A DNA stretch of 64,000 bases from Hyphomicrobiales bacterium. GTDB lineage: Bacteria > Pseudomonadota > Alphaproteobacteria > Rhizobiales > Xanthobacteraceae. Location: positions 186,001-250,000 of the forward strand of contig JAFKKN010000004.1 in the NCBI GenBank assembly GCA_017305535.1. The letters run 5' to 3'. Both the position numbers and the translations under genes were made by a program. Positions 1 through 7,252 of the stretch are shown here, one piece after another. The notes below the pieces were generated by a model. The model was not told the DNA's origin, searched no databases, and saw nothing but the letters and a program-made list of their open reading frames with translations. The first letter of the stretch is position 1, and the number at the start of each line of letters is the position of its first letter.

Positions 1-44
1 GCCGCAATCCCGCAGGTTGCCTCAGGATCGTTCATGGCAAAGTG

Positions 45-93
45 GACACCGATTTGACGGCAAGAGCACGTGAAATCGGTGTCATTTTGTTTT
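45..93 (+). terminator. Rho-independent terminator-like hairpin
   Basis: An 11-bp perfect stem (bases 45-55 pair with 73-83, core ACACCGATTT / AAATCGGTGT) with a 17-nt loop is followed by ATTTTGTTTT. This is the form of an intrinsic terminator for a plus-strand gene that ends to the left of the window. That gene is not visible. Confidence 0.5.
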
Positions 94-117
94 GTGCGCG
101 GATTTGCAGCACAAAAA

Positions 118-262
118 CGCCGTCCCGCGCAGGCGGGGACACTCCATTCCGTTATGGCCAGATACAGCCGTTCGAAGAACGGCGTCGCTTCGCGCGCCTA
201 TGTCGCGGGCATCCACGTCTTGACAGAGTTTTGTAAACTCAGACGTGGATGGCCGGGACAGC
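118..262. repeat. Palindromic intergenic repeat, copy 1
   Basis: The segment contains GCGGGCATCCACGTCTT, then a short loop and the near-complement ACTCAGACGTGGATGGCC, forming a hairpin. The preceding GTTCGAAGAACGGCGTCGC block recurs in inverted form in the copy near 2,080. It belongs with the elements at 1,940, 4,701, 7,147 and 48,495. Confidence 0.6.
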
Positions 263-404
263 CCCACCGTTTCCGGTTTGCGAATTCGCGCACCGCCCAA
301 ATTGCACGCGTGAGCTGGTTCGGTTGTCGCGTGTGACCGCAGAAAGAGCCGGTCATTGCGAACGTAACGGAAAAGGCGCATGCAGCGCACCTTGCGCATG
401 TATT

Positions 405-426
405 CGCAATAATTATAAGTATTGCG
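405..426. promoter_or_regulatory. Inverted repeat at LysR start, possible autoregulatory site
   Basis: CGCAAT at 405-410 and ATTGCG at 421-426 form a dyad with a 10-nt AT-rich centre directly abutting the LysR start. LysR-type regulators commonly bind such AT-centred dyads (T-N11-A type). Binding by this protein is inferred. Confidence 0.35.
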
Positions 427-427
427 C

Positions 428-1345
428 ATGAATATTCAGGATATCGAAGCTTTTGTTGCAGTTGCAGAAACCGGTTCCGTAAGCCGGGCGGCTGCTCGGC
501 TCAACCTCACGCAGCCGGCAACAACACGACGCATCCAGAGTTTCGAGACGGCGGTTGGCGAAGGGCTCCTGTTCAATCGCACAGTGAAGCCCGCTGTGTT
601 GACGACGCTTGGCAACCATGTTCTCGGACATTGCAGGCGTGTTCTGGCGGCCATGGCGGAATTGGAAGCCTGCACGACAAGCGCGGCCGATCCCGCCGGA
701 GACTTGAAGGTTGGAATCGCCCACGGCTTGGGCGAGATGGTCCTGACAACGCCGTTCGATGCCCTTCGGCGGGAGTTTCCCCGCATCCGGCTTCAGATCA
801 ATTCACACTGGAGTGTGGGCCTCATCGAGGAGGTGCGCAGCGGTGCGATCGACTGCGCGATCGGCCTACTGACCGATCAGCACATGATCCCTGCCGGCCT
901 GCAGCGGATTGCACTTGGAGCCGAACAGGTCGTGGTGGTCTCCGCGTCGCGGTCACCCACCAAACGAGACGGCAGCCCCTGGCGGTTGCGCGATCTGGCG
1001 GAAGAGGACTGGTTTCTAAATCCATCGGGTTGCGGCTGCCGCGCCGCGCTCGTACGCGCATTTGACCGTCAACAGCTTCCCATGCGCATCGCTGCCGAAA
1101 TCTTTGGTGAAGATCTTCAGTTATCCCTTTTGTCAGCTAACGGCGGTCTGTCGCTTGTCCCGCGCCGCCTGTTCGAGGACAGCCAGCACCGCGATGGCCG
1201 CCAGATTCTGTCGGTGGTCGATTTCAACATGCCTGCAACGGTTGCCTTGATCCGACGCGCGATGCCGAGCCGGTTCGAACTGGCCATTGATCGGCTGGCT
1301 GCTGAACTGACGGCGAAGCTGGAAAAAACTCCAATTCAGGCATAA
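428..1345 (+). CDS. LysR-family transcriptional regulator
   Basis: This 305-residue protein has the length and layout of a LysR regulator: an N-terminal winged helix-turn-helix (about residues 1-60, with the SVSRAAARLNLTQPATTRRI type helix pair) and a C-terminal periplasmic-binding-like effector domain (about 90-295). I start it at ATG 428 rather than the in-frame TTG at 422, because the homologous N-terminus begins MNIQDIEAFV. The next gene, an ABM-domain monooxygenase, lies 120 bp downstream on the same strand behind an AT-rich dyad, so it is a plausible target. The effector is unknown. Confidence 0.9.
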   Translation: MNIQDIEAFVAVAETGSVSRAAARLNLTQPATTRRIQSFETAVGEGLLFNRTVKPAVLTTLGNHVLGHCRRVLAAMAELEACTTSAADPAGDLKVGIAHGLGEMVLTTPFDALRREFPRIRLQINSHWSVGLIEEVRSGAIDCAIGLLTDQHMIPAGLQRIALGAEQVVVVSASRSPTKRDGSPWRLRDLAEEDWFLNPSGCGCRAALVRAFDRQQLPMRIAAEIFGEDLQLSLLSANGGLSLVPRRLFEDSQHRDGRQILSVVDFNMPATVALIRRAMPSRFELAIDRLAAELTAKLEKTPIQA

Positions 1346-1347
1346 TC

Positions 1348-1376
1348 ATTATATTAATAATGCATTTGCATTATAT
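1348..1376. promoter_or_regulatory. AT-rich dyads between LysR and ABM genes
   Basis: The gap after the LysR gene contains CATTATATTAATAATG followed by AATGCATTTGCATT, two overlapping imperfect palindromes in otherwise GC-rich DNA. They suit a LysR operator or promoter for the ABM gene at 1,466. This is inference. Confidence 0.3.
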
Positions 1377-1465
1377 GGATGTGAGGATCATCTTTGTTCG
1401 GAGCTGCCGCGTCGAATGAAAAGACACGGCTCAGGTTGTTATTTTGGCTCCAGAGGACTTCCTTG

Positions 1466-1780
1466 ATGATCGTCACCGTATTTCGCTCCCACCTCGCTCC
1501 CAACGTTCAGGATGAATATGGCCCGATGGCCCGGCGCATGAGCGAACTTGCGCGAGGCATTCCCGGCTACATTTCCCATAAAGGGTTTATTGCCGAGGAC
1601 GGCGAGCGAGTAACCATCGTTGAATTCGAGTCTGAAGAAGCACTTCGCGCGTGGAAAGTTCATCCCGAACACCGTGAGGCCAAGAGGCTTGGCTTCACGA
1701 AATTCTTCAGCACGTTCAATTATCAAATATGCAACGTCATCAGTGGTCGTTCGTGGGAGAGCAAAGCTGGTGAAAAATGA
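1466..1780 (+). CDS. ABM-domain (antibiotic biosynthesis monooxygenase-like) protein
   Basis: A 104-residue protein with the ABM ferredoxin-like fold pattern: a first strand MIVTVFRSHL, a central VTIVEFESEEALRAWKVHPEH segment and a C-terminal strand ending in FSTFNYQICNV. ABM proteins are small dimeric cofactor-free oxygenases or heme-degrading enzymes; the family is broad and the substrate cannot be read here. The central E-x-W-x-x-H-P-E-H is typical of the YgiN-like members. ATG 1466 is chosen because AGAGGA lies 9 nt upstream and the upstream in-frame extension has no family similarity. It lies just downstream of a LysR gene, which may control it. Confidence 0.75.
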   Translation: MIVTVFRSHLAPNVQDEYGPMARRMSELARGIPGYISHKGFIAEDGERVTIVEFESEEALRAWKVHPEHREAKRLGFTKFFSTFNYQICNVISGRSWESKAGEK

Positions 1781-2201
1781 TGTCGGCGCCCCAGGATTGT
1801 CATTCACCCATCGACCGCACTGTTACGCCAGAATTAATCGACCATCACTGTCGCGCCGCTCATGAACTGCGCAACGCCGAAATTCGCCGCGCCTTCGGGC
1901 GATGCTTTCGTTTGTTTGCGTGCGGCTTGCTAAACGAAAATCGTCGTCCCCGCGCAGGCGGAAGCCCATCGTCACCGAACTTCCTCTTCGTCGTGATGCC
2001 CGTGCTTGTCGCGGGCATTCACGTCTTTACTGAGTTTCGCGAATTCAGACGTGGATGGCCGGGACATAGGCGAGCAAAGCGACGCCGTTCTTCGAACGGC
2101 TATGCCCGGCCATGATGACAATGAAGGCTCATGGCTCCGCCACGCCGACGTTGTTTGCCCAGTCCTGCGATCAAACCTCCATCTAACGCGGACAACAAAA
2201 A
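1781..2201. other. Intergenic region with repeat, no gene seen
   Basis: About 420 bp between the ABM gene and the cycM terminator. It is occupied largely by a palindromic intergenic repeat. No protein family signature was found on either strand. Confidence 0.55.
1940..2115. repeat. Palindromic intergenic repeat, copy 2
   Basis: The core TCGCGGGCATTCACGTCTT ... AATTCAGACGTGGATGGCC matches copy 1. The tail GCGACGCCGTTCTTCGAACG is the reverse complement of the head of copy 1, so the two copies represent opposite halves or orientations of one longer palindromic element. Confidence 0.6.
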
Positions 2202-2222
2202 AGGCCGGGGAAACCCGGCCTT
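2202..2222 (-). terminator. Intrinsic terminator of cycM
   Basis: On the minus strand GGCCGGGTTTCCCCGGCC is followed by TTTTTTGTTGT, a compact GC stem with a U-tract 30 bp past the cycM stop codon. Confidence 0.8.
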
Positions 2223-2252
2223 TCCTGCGCCATCACGAGGAGGCGAAAAGAT

Positions 2253-2804
2253 CTACTTCGACGCAGTCGGCAGCGGCGCCGGTTTGTCCGAGAGCGAATT
2301 GAGGTAGGCGATCACGTCGGCGCGCTCGCTGTCCTTGCTGAGGCCGGCGAAGCCCATCGCGGTGCCGGGGACGAAGCCCTTCGGGCTCTTCAGGAACTCG
2401 TTGAGATCGTCGAAGGTCCAGGTGCCGCCCTTTGCCTTCATCGCGGCCGAGAAATTGAAGCCGCCACGGCCCTCGCCCTTGTGGTCGTTGACAACGCCAT
2501 AGAGGTTCGGACCGACGCGGTTCGGACCGCCCTTCTCGAAGGTATGACAGGCGGCGCACTTCTTGGCGGCGGTCGCGCCCTTCTCCACCGAAGCGGTCTG
2601 CAACAGCTTCTCGATCGGTTCGGACTTCTCCGGCGCGGCGCCCTTGGCGTCGCCGCCGGCGGCTTCCTTCACGGCAATCTCAAAGCCCGGCTTGGCCGGC
2701 ACGACCGGCGCGAAAACCGCCTGGGCGGCAAAGCTGGTAACGAGAACGACAAGGCAGGTGGCGAGGATCGCCCCGAGAATCTTATTAAGCTCAAAGGAGT
2801 CCAT
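2253..2804 (-). CDS. cycM: Membrane-anchored c-type cytochrome CycM
   Basis: A 183-residue class I cytochrome c with an uncleaved N-terminal membrane anchor (about residues 10-33), a Pro/Ala/Lys linker and a cytochrome domain (about 70-180). The heme motif CAACH gives C83, C86 and H87 as attachment and proximal ligand; the FVPGTAMGFAG segment supplies the distal Met at 150. In Bradyrhizobium, CycM of near-identical size donates electrons to the aa3 oxidase at the cytoplasmic membrane. It is transcribed alone, with its own terminator, divergently from kdsB. The assignment rests on architecture and length. Confidence 0.88.
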   Translation of the reverse strand: MDSFELNKILGAILATCLVVLVTSFAAQAVFAPVVPAKPGFEIAVKEAAGGDAKGAAPEKSEPIEKLLQTASVEKGATAAKKCAACHTFEKGGPNRVGPNLYGVVNDHKGEGRGGFNFSAAMKAKGGTWTFDDLNEFLKSPKGFVPGTAMGFAGLSKDSERADVIAYLNSLSDKPAPLPTASK

Positions 2805-3018
2805 TGCGGATCAGGCTCCAGACCGGAAGGTCAACTTGTAGGCCGAACGAAGGCGACCAAGGATTTTTTCGCCCGGAATCGATCTAAAAAGACGGGGCGA
2901 TGGCGATGAGATACCGGTTTGCCCCGCCTCTGGCAACCCGTATAAACAGACCGTCACGGGAAAAAAGCCCCGCCATTCCGGCGCAACTCGCGCCCCTCGC
3001 CAGACCCGCAAACAGACG

Positions 3019-3750
3019 ATGTCACAGCCGCTTATCCTGATCCCCGCGCGCATGGCCGCGACCCGCCTGCCCGGCAAGCCGCTGGCCGATATCGGCGGCG
3101 TGCCGATGATTGTCCAGGTGCTGCGCCGCGCCCAGGAGGCCGCGCTCGGCCGCGTCGCAGTGGCGACCGATTCCCCGGAGATCGCCGCTGCCGTCACCGC
3201 CCATGGCGGCGAGGTGGTGATGACCCGCGCCGACCACCCCTCGGGCTCCGACCGCATCTTCGAGGCGATGGAAAAGCTCGATGGGGCGACTGCCCACCCG
3301 GTCGTCATCAATCTCCAGGGCGATTTTCCGACCATCCGGCCCGGCCACATTCGCGCCGTGCTCTCGCCACTGGATGACCCCAAGATTCCCATCGCCACCT
3401 TGGCCGCCGAAATCCACACCGAGGAGGAGGCCACCAACCCCAACGTGGTCAAGGTGATCGGCTCACCGCTCAGCCCCAACCGGCTGCGCGCGCTCTATTT
3501 CACCCGCGCCACCGCGCCCTACGGCGAGGGCCCGCGCTACCATCACATCGGGCTCTATGCCTATCGCCGCGAGGCGCTGGCCCGCTTCGTCGCGCTGCCG
3601 CCCTCGCCGCTCGAGCAACGCGAGAAGCTCGAACAACTCCGCGCCATCGAGGCCGGGATGCGGATCGACGTCACCATCGTCGATGAAGTGCCGCGCGGCG
3701 TCGATACGCCGGCCGATCTCGAAACCGCGCGGCGCGCGCTCGCATCCTAA
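3019..3750 (+). CDS. kdsB: 3-deoxy-manno-octulosonate cytidylyltransferase (CMP-KDO synthetase)
   Basis: A 243-residue cytoplasmic enzyme that activates KDO with CTP to give CMP-KDO for lipid A-core synthesis. The N-terminal nucleotide-binding signature [21 protein letters not shown] is intact, as are the [10 protein letters not shown] segment (the usual NxQGDEP has D-F here) and the [13 protein letters not shown] and [13 protein letters not shown] segments. Start ATG 3019 gives the normal family N-terminus, although no strong ribosome-binding site precedes it. It is followed 66 bp later by pheA on the same strand. Confidence 0.92.
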   Translation: MSQPLILIPARMAATRLPGKPLADIGGVPMIVQVLRRAQEAALGRVAVATDSPEIAAAVTAHGGEVVMTRADHPSGSDRIFEAMEKLDGATAHPVVINLQGDFPTIRPGHIRAVLSPLDDPKIPIATLAAEIHTEEEATNPNVVKVIGSPLSPNRLRALYFTRATAPYGEGPRYHHIGLYAYRREALARFVALPPSPLEQREKLEQLRAIEAGMRIDVTIVDEVPRGVDTPADLETARRALAS

Positions 3751-3816
3751 CAAACGCTTCCTTCAAACTTTTCGTTTCACCACTGGCAAAAGCCGAAACC
3801 GCTGATACAACGCGCC

Positions 3817-4677
3817 ATGACCCAACCGAAGACCATCTCATTCCAGGGCGAAATGGGAGCCAACTCCCACCTCGCCATCGTCGAAGCCTATCCCGACGCC
3901 AAGCCGCTGCCGTGCGCGACCTTCGAGGACGCGCTGTCGGCGATCTCCTCCGGCGAGGCCGATCTCGGCATGATCCCGATCGAGAACTCGATCGCCGGCC
4001 GCGTCACCGATATCCATTATCTGCTGCCGCGATCGGATCTCTCGATCATCGGCGAATGGTTTCTGCCGATCCGCCATCAACTGATGGCGCCGCGCGGCGC
4101 GAAACTCGAAGACATCAAGACCGTCGAGAGCCACGTACAGGCGCTGGGCCAGTGCCGCAACATCATCCGCAAGCTCGGCATCAAGGCGGTGGTCGCCGCC
4201 GATACCGCGGGCTCCGCGCGCGCCGTCGCCGAGCGCGGCGACAAGAGCTGCGCCGCGCTCGCCTCGCGCCTTGCCGCCGAGATCTACGGGCTCGATATCC
4301 TGGCGCAGGATGTCGAGGATGAAAGCAGCAACACCACGCGCTTCGTGGTGCTGGCGCGCGACCAGCAATGGGCCAAGCCGAACAACGGTCCCGTCGTCAC
4401 CAGCTTCGTGTTTCGCGTTCGCAACCTGCCGGCCGCGCTCTACAAGGCCATGGGCGGCTTCGCCACCAACGGCGTCAACATGACCAAGCTGGAAAGCTAC
4501 ATGGTGGACGGCAATTTCTTCGCCACGCAATTCTATGCCGACGTCGACGGCCATCCGGACGATCGCGGCCTTGCCTTCGCGCTGGAGGAATTGAAGTTCT
4601 TCTCCAAGGAATTGCGCATCGTCGGTGTCTACCCGGCGCACCCCTTCCGCGCGACCTTTAGTGAGCGCAAGGACTGA
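3817..4677 (+). CDS. pheA: Prephenate dehydratase
   Basis: A 286-residue monofunctional enzyme that converts prephenate to phenylpyruvate in phenylalanine synthesis. The N-terminal two-lobed catalytic domain (about 1-180) starts ISFQGEMGANSHLA and carries the catalytic TRF motif at T174-R175-F176. A C-terminal ACT regulatory domain (about 190-275) follows. In the ACT domain the classical ESRP phenylalanine-binding motif reads E226-S-Y-M, so feedback control may differ from the enteric enzyme. No chorismate mutase domain is fused, as is usual in alphaproteobacteria. It may be cotranscribed with kdsB. Confidence 0.93.
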   Translation: MTQPKTISFQGEMGANSHLAIVEAYPDAKPLPCATFEDALSAISSGEADLGMIPIENSIAGRVTDIHYLLPRSDLSIIGEWFLPIRHQLMAPRGAKLEDIKTVESHVQALGQCRNIIRKLGIKAVVAADTAGSARAVAERGDKSCAALASRLAAEIYGLDILAQDVEDESSNTTRFVVLARDQQWAKPNNGPVVTSFVFRVRNLPAALYKAMGGFATNGVNMTKLESYMVDGNFFATQFYADVDGHPDDRGLAFALEELKFFSKELRIVGVYPAHPFRATFSERKD

Positions 4678-4700
4678 GGCGATAGCAGACCGAATCCATT

Positions 4701-4775
4701 CGTCATTGCCGGGCTTGACCCGGCAATCCATCCTTCTGATGAAGATGGATGCGCGGATCAAGTCCGCGCATGACG
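4701..4775. repeat. Palindromic intergenic repeat, copy 3
   Basis: Two successive hairpins: CATTGCCGGGCTTGACCCGGCAATCC and GCGCGGATCAAGTCCGCGCATGACG, within outer GTCAT/ATGAC ends. It lies between the convergent pheA and flavin oxidoreductase genes, where it could also act as a terminator. Confidence 0.65.
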
Positions 4776-4788
4776 CCGTAGATACTGC

Positions 4789-5802
4789 CTAAGCCCCTTT
4801 ACCCAACCCGAACGCTTGCGCCAGCAATTCATACGAACGCCTGCGCGCGGCGTGGTCGAACACCGACGTGATCACCATCACCTCGTTGGCCTGTGTTGCC
4901 TCGACCAACGGTGTCAGCTTTTCGACAACGGTGGACGGTGACCCGACGAACAACCGCGCGCGGTTGCGTGCGATGATAGCGCGGTCGCTCTCCGTATAAG
5001 GATAAGCCAGCGCATCCTCGACGCTGATCAGCGGCGCATACTGGCCACGCTCGCGTTGCAGGCGATTGAAATCGGTGGACGCCGCGAGCCGCTCCGCGTC
5101 CGCATCGGTCTCGGCCACGATCGCCGCCACCGCGAGAATAGCATAAGGCGATGCGCGCCAGCCGGTGCTCACATAGTCGCGTCGATAGGTTCGCATCGCC
5201 TCAACCGCGTCATGCGTCGCGAAGTGATGCGCGAACGCAAAGCCCATGCCGACCTGCGCCGACAATTCCGCGCTGTAGCCGCTCGACCCCAGCAGCCAGA
5301 TCGGCGGCAGCGGCGTATCCGACGGCATCGCGACGACGTTGGTGTAAGGATGGTTCGGCGGAAAATCGCGCGTCTCCCACAACGTCAGTTCGTGCAGCCG
5401 TTCGAGAAAGTCATCGCCCTCGCGACCATCGAGCCGCCGGCGCAGCGCGTGTGCGGTGACGCCGTCGGTGCCCGGCGCGCGACCGAGCCCGAGATCGATG
5501 CGGCCAGGAAACAGCGCCTCCAGCAGCTTGAAGCGTTCCGCGATCACCAGCGGCGCGTGGTTCGGCAACATCACTCCGCCGGAGCCGACGCGAATCCGCT
5601 CCGTCGCGGCCGCGATCTGCCCGATCATCAGGTCCGGCGCGGGACTGGCGACCGACGGCAGGTTGTGATGCTCGGCCAGCCAGTAGCGAGCGTAGCCGAG
5701 CCGGTCGGCCAGTTGCGCAAGGTCGATCGTATTGCGCAGCGCCTGCGCCGGTGGCGTGGCGGTGGTCACCACCGAGAGATCAAGAATGGAAAGAGGGAGC
5801 AT
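4789..5802 (-). CDS. LLM-class flavin-dependent oxidoreductase (luciferase-like)
   Basis: A 337-residue bacterial-luciferase-like TIM-barrel protein. The first strand LPLSILDLS, the [12 protein letters not shown] segment and the [21 protein letters not shown] stretch are characteristic of the subgroup that includes YhbW-like proteins, which use reduced FMN. The substrate is not predictable. I use ATG 5802 ([10 protein letters not shown]) and not the TTG at 5811, since the family starts at this point. It is transcribed alone, divergently from metF. Confidence 0.85.
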   Translation of the reverse strand: MLPLSILDLSVVTTATPPAQALRNTIDLAQLADRLGYARYWLAEHHNLPSVASPAPDLMIGQIAAATERIRVGSGGVMLPNHAPLVIAERFKLLEALFPGRIDLGLGRAPGTDGVTAHALRRRLDGREGDDFLERLHELTLWETRDFPPNHPYTNVVAMPSDTPLPPIWLLGSSGYSAELSAQVGMGFAFAHHFATHDAVEAMRTYRRDYVSTGWRASPYAILAVAAIVAETDADAERLAASTDFNRLQRERGQYAPLISVEDALAYPYTESDRAIIARNRARLFVGSPSTVVEKLTPLVEATQANEVMVITSVFDHAARRRSYELLAQAFGLGKGA

Positions 5803-6222
5803 GGCCGCCAAACCTAGACTATTCCCGGAATGGCACCAAAAGCTGCCGCGAAGGATATCGACCGAGGCTCAGCCGGACCACCCAATCGCCAGTGGGAAAT
5901 TCGACAAGAAATATCGCAAATTCCATCATTTCCCAAACACCGTCAGAGCTTAAGAATTGAAAACACAATAAATTATACTGATATTACATATATTTAATAC
6001 GATGAATGAGACCCCCAATCTTTATCCGCGCTGCCCACCAAGATGAAATTGGCAAACAACTTCTCCATTAACCCACCTATATGGGAAACTTCCCAATAGA
6101 GAATGATCATTTTGCCCGCGCCGAAATGGCCCGGCTGACATATGTTCCGCCGAAGACCTGATGAGCCCGAACAAATTGGCGGCTGACCGCAGCCGTCCGC
6201 AACCAGACCGAGCCTGTGCGCT
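5803..6222. other. Divergent promoter region upstream of metF
   Basis: A 420-bp gap between the divergent flavin oxidoreductase and metF genes. Its centre (about 5,940-6,005) is notably AT-rich and contains a possible sigma70 promoter. I looked for a known methionine-related riboswitch (SAM-II or SAH type) and could not recognise one by eye. Confidence 0.5.
5957..5985 (+). promoter_or_regulatory. Possible sigma70 promoter upstream of metF
   Basis: TTGAAA at 5957-5962 and GATATT at 5980-5985 are separated by 17 bp in an AT-rich patch. It lies about 240 bp before metF, so a long leader would be implied. Weak evidence. Confidence 0.25.
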
Positions 6223-7134
6223 ATGAGTGCCAACGTCCGACATCCTGAATCCGGCACTGCCAAATCCGGCCTGCCGAATATCTCGTTCGAGTTCTTCCCG
6301 CCGAAGACCGAGGAGATGGAGCGCAGCCTGTGGGACGTGATCGAGCGCCTCGCACCCCTCACTCCGAACTTCGTTTCGGTGACCTACGGCGCCGGCGGCT
6401 CGACGCGTGAGCGCACCCACGCCACCATTGCCCGCATCCTCAACGAGACCGACCTCATCCCGGCCGCGCACCTCACCTGCGTGAATGCGCCGCGCGCCGA
6501 CATCGACGACGTGGTGGCGCGCTATCACGAGGTCGGCGTCCGCCATATCGTGGCGTTGCGCGGCGATCCGACCACCGGCATCGGCACGCCTTACGTTGCG
6601 CATCCCGACGGCTATCAGACATCGGCCGAACTCGTCGCCAGCATTCGCAAGCGTTACCCCGATATCGACGTCACGGTGTCGGCCTATCCGGAGAAGCATC
6701 CCGAGAGCCGCGACTTCGATGCCGATCTCGACGTGCTGCAAGCCAAGGTCGATGCTGGCGCAACCCGCGCTATCACGCAGGTGTTCTTCGATAACGATCT
6801 CTACTTCCGCTATCTCGACCGCGTGCGGGCGCGCGGCATCGACATTCCAATCCTGCCGGGCATCATGCCGATGCACAACTTCAAGCAAGCCCGGAATTTC
6901 GTCACGCGTGCCGGCACCACCGTGCCGTCGTGGCTGGACGAGAAATTCGACGGACTCGATGACGATGCCGAGACCCGCAAGCTGGTGGCCGCCGCCGTCG
7001 CCGCCGGTCAGGTGCAGAAGCTTGCCAAGCACGGCGTCGAGAATTTCCATTTCTATACGATGAACCGCGCCGATCTGGTGTTCGCCATCTGCCACCTGCT
7101 CGGCATTCGGCCCGCAACCCAAAAGGCGGCCTAA
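6223..7134 (+). CDS. metF: 5,10-methylenetetrahydrofolate reductase
   Basis: A 303-residue FAD-dependent TIM-barrel enzyme that reduces methylene-THF to methyl-THF, the methyl donor for MetH. The N-terminus NISFEFFPPKTEEME contains the conserved catalytic Glu region, followed by FVSVTYGAGGSTRERT and HIVALRGDPT, the folate/FAD-binding strands; QVFFDNDLYFRY and GIMPMHNF are also family hallmarks. It is followed about 120 bp downstream by metH on the same strand, with a palindromic repeat in the gap. The pair forms one biochemical unit. Confidence 0.95.
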   Translation: MSANVRHPESGTAKSGLPNISFEFFPPKTEEMERSLWDVIERLAPLTPNFVSVTYGAGGSTRERTHATIARILNETDLIPAAHLTCVNAPRADIDDVVARYHEVGVRHIVALRGDPTTGIGTPYVAHPDGYQTSAELVASIRKRYPDIDVTVSAYPEKHPESRDFDADLDVLQAKVDAGATRAITQVFFDNDLYFRYLDRVRARGIDIPILPGIMPMHNFKQARNFVTRAGTTVPSWLDEKFDGLDDDAETRKLVAAAVAAGQVQKLAKHGVENFHFYTMNRADLVFAICHLLGIRPATQKAA

Positions 7135-7146
7135 CCTTAATCTTCC

Positions 7147-7236
7147 GTCGTGCCCGGCTTTATGCCGGGCATCCACGTCTTAAAGGCATTGCCAGTTCAA
7201 AGGCATGGATGGCCGGGATAGGCCCGGCCATGACGA
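7147..7236. repeat. Palindromic intergenic repeat, copy 4 (metF-metH gap)
   Basis: GTGCCCGGCTTTATGCCGGGCAT forms one hairpin and GGCCGGGATAGGCCCGGCC a second, joined by CATCCACGTCTT ... GCATGGATGGCC. The element sits inside the metF-metH interval and supplies a spurious in-frame ATG at 7205. Confidence 0.65.
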
Positions 7237-7252
7237 TCACAGGACGATTTCC

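Larger units (their letters stand above)
1..427. other. Non-coding left edge (terminator, repeat, LysR promoter)
   Basis: No convincing gene is seen here. The region holds a terminator-like hairpin near its left end, a palindromic intergenic repeat in its middle, and a short inverted repeat directly before the LysR start codon. The open frames through it lie inside the repeats and have no family signature, so I treat them as chance. Confidence 0.6.

Noticed and set aside
6158-6164. CTGATGA resembling a hammerhead ribozyme core before metF
   Set aside because: The following GCCCGAAC leaves no room for stem II and no complete second core (GAAA with flanking helices) is found.
5803-6222. SAM- or SAH-type riboswitch upstream of metF
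   Set aside because: I looked for the conserved pseudoknot motifs and did not find a convincing match. An Infernal search would settle it.
7205-7252. metH start at ATG 7205
   Set aside because: This ATG lies in a palindromic repeat and the added 16 residues do not match the family; GTG 7253 gives the normal N-terminus.
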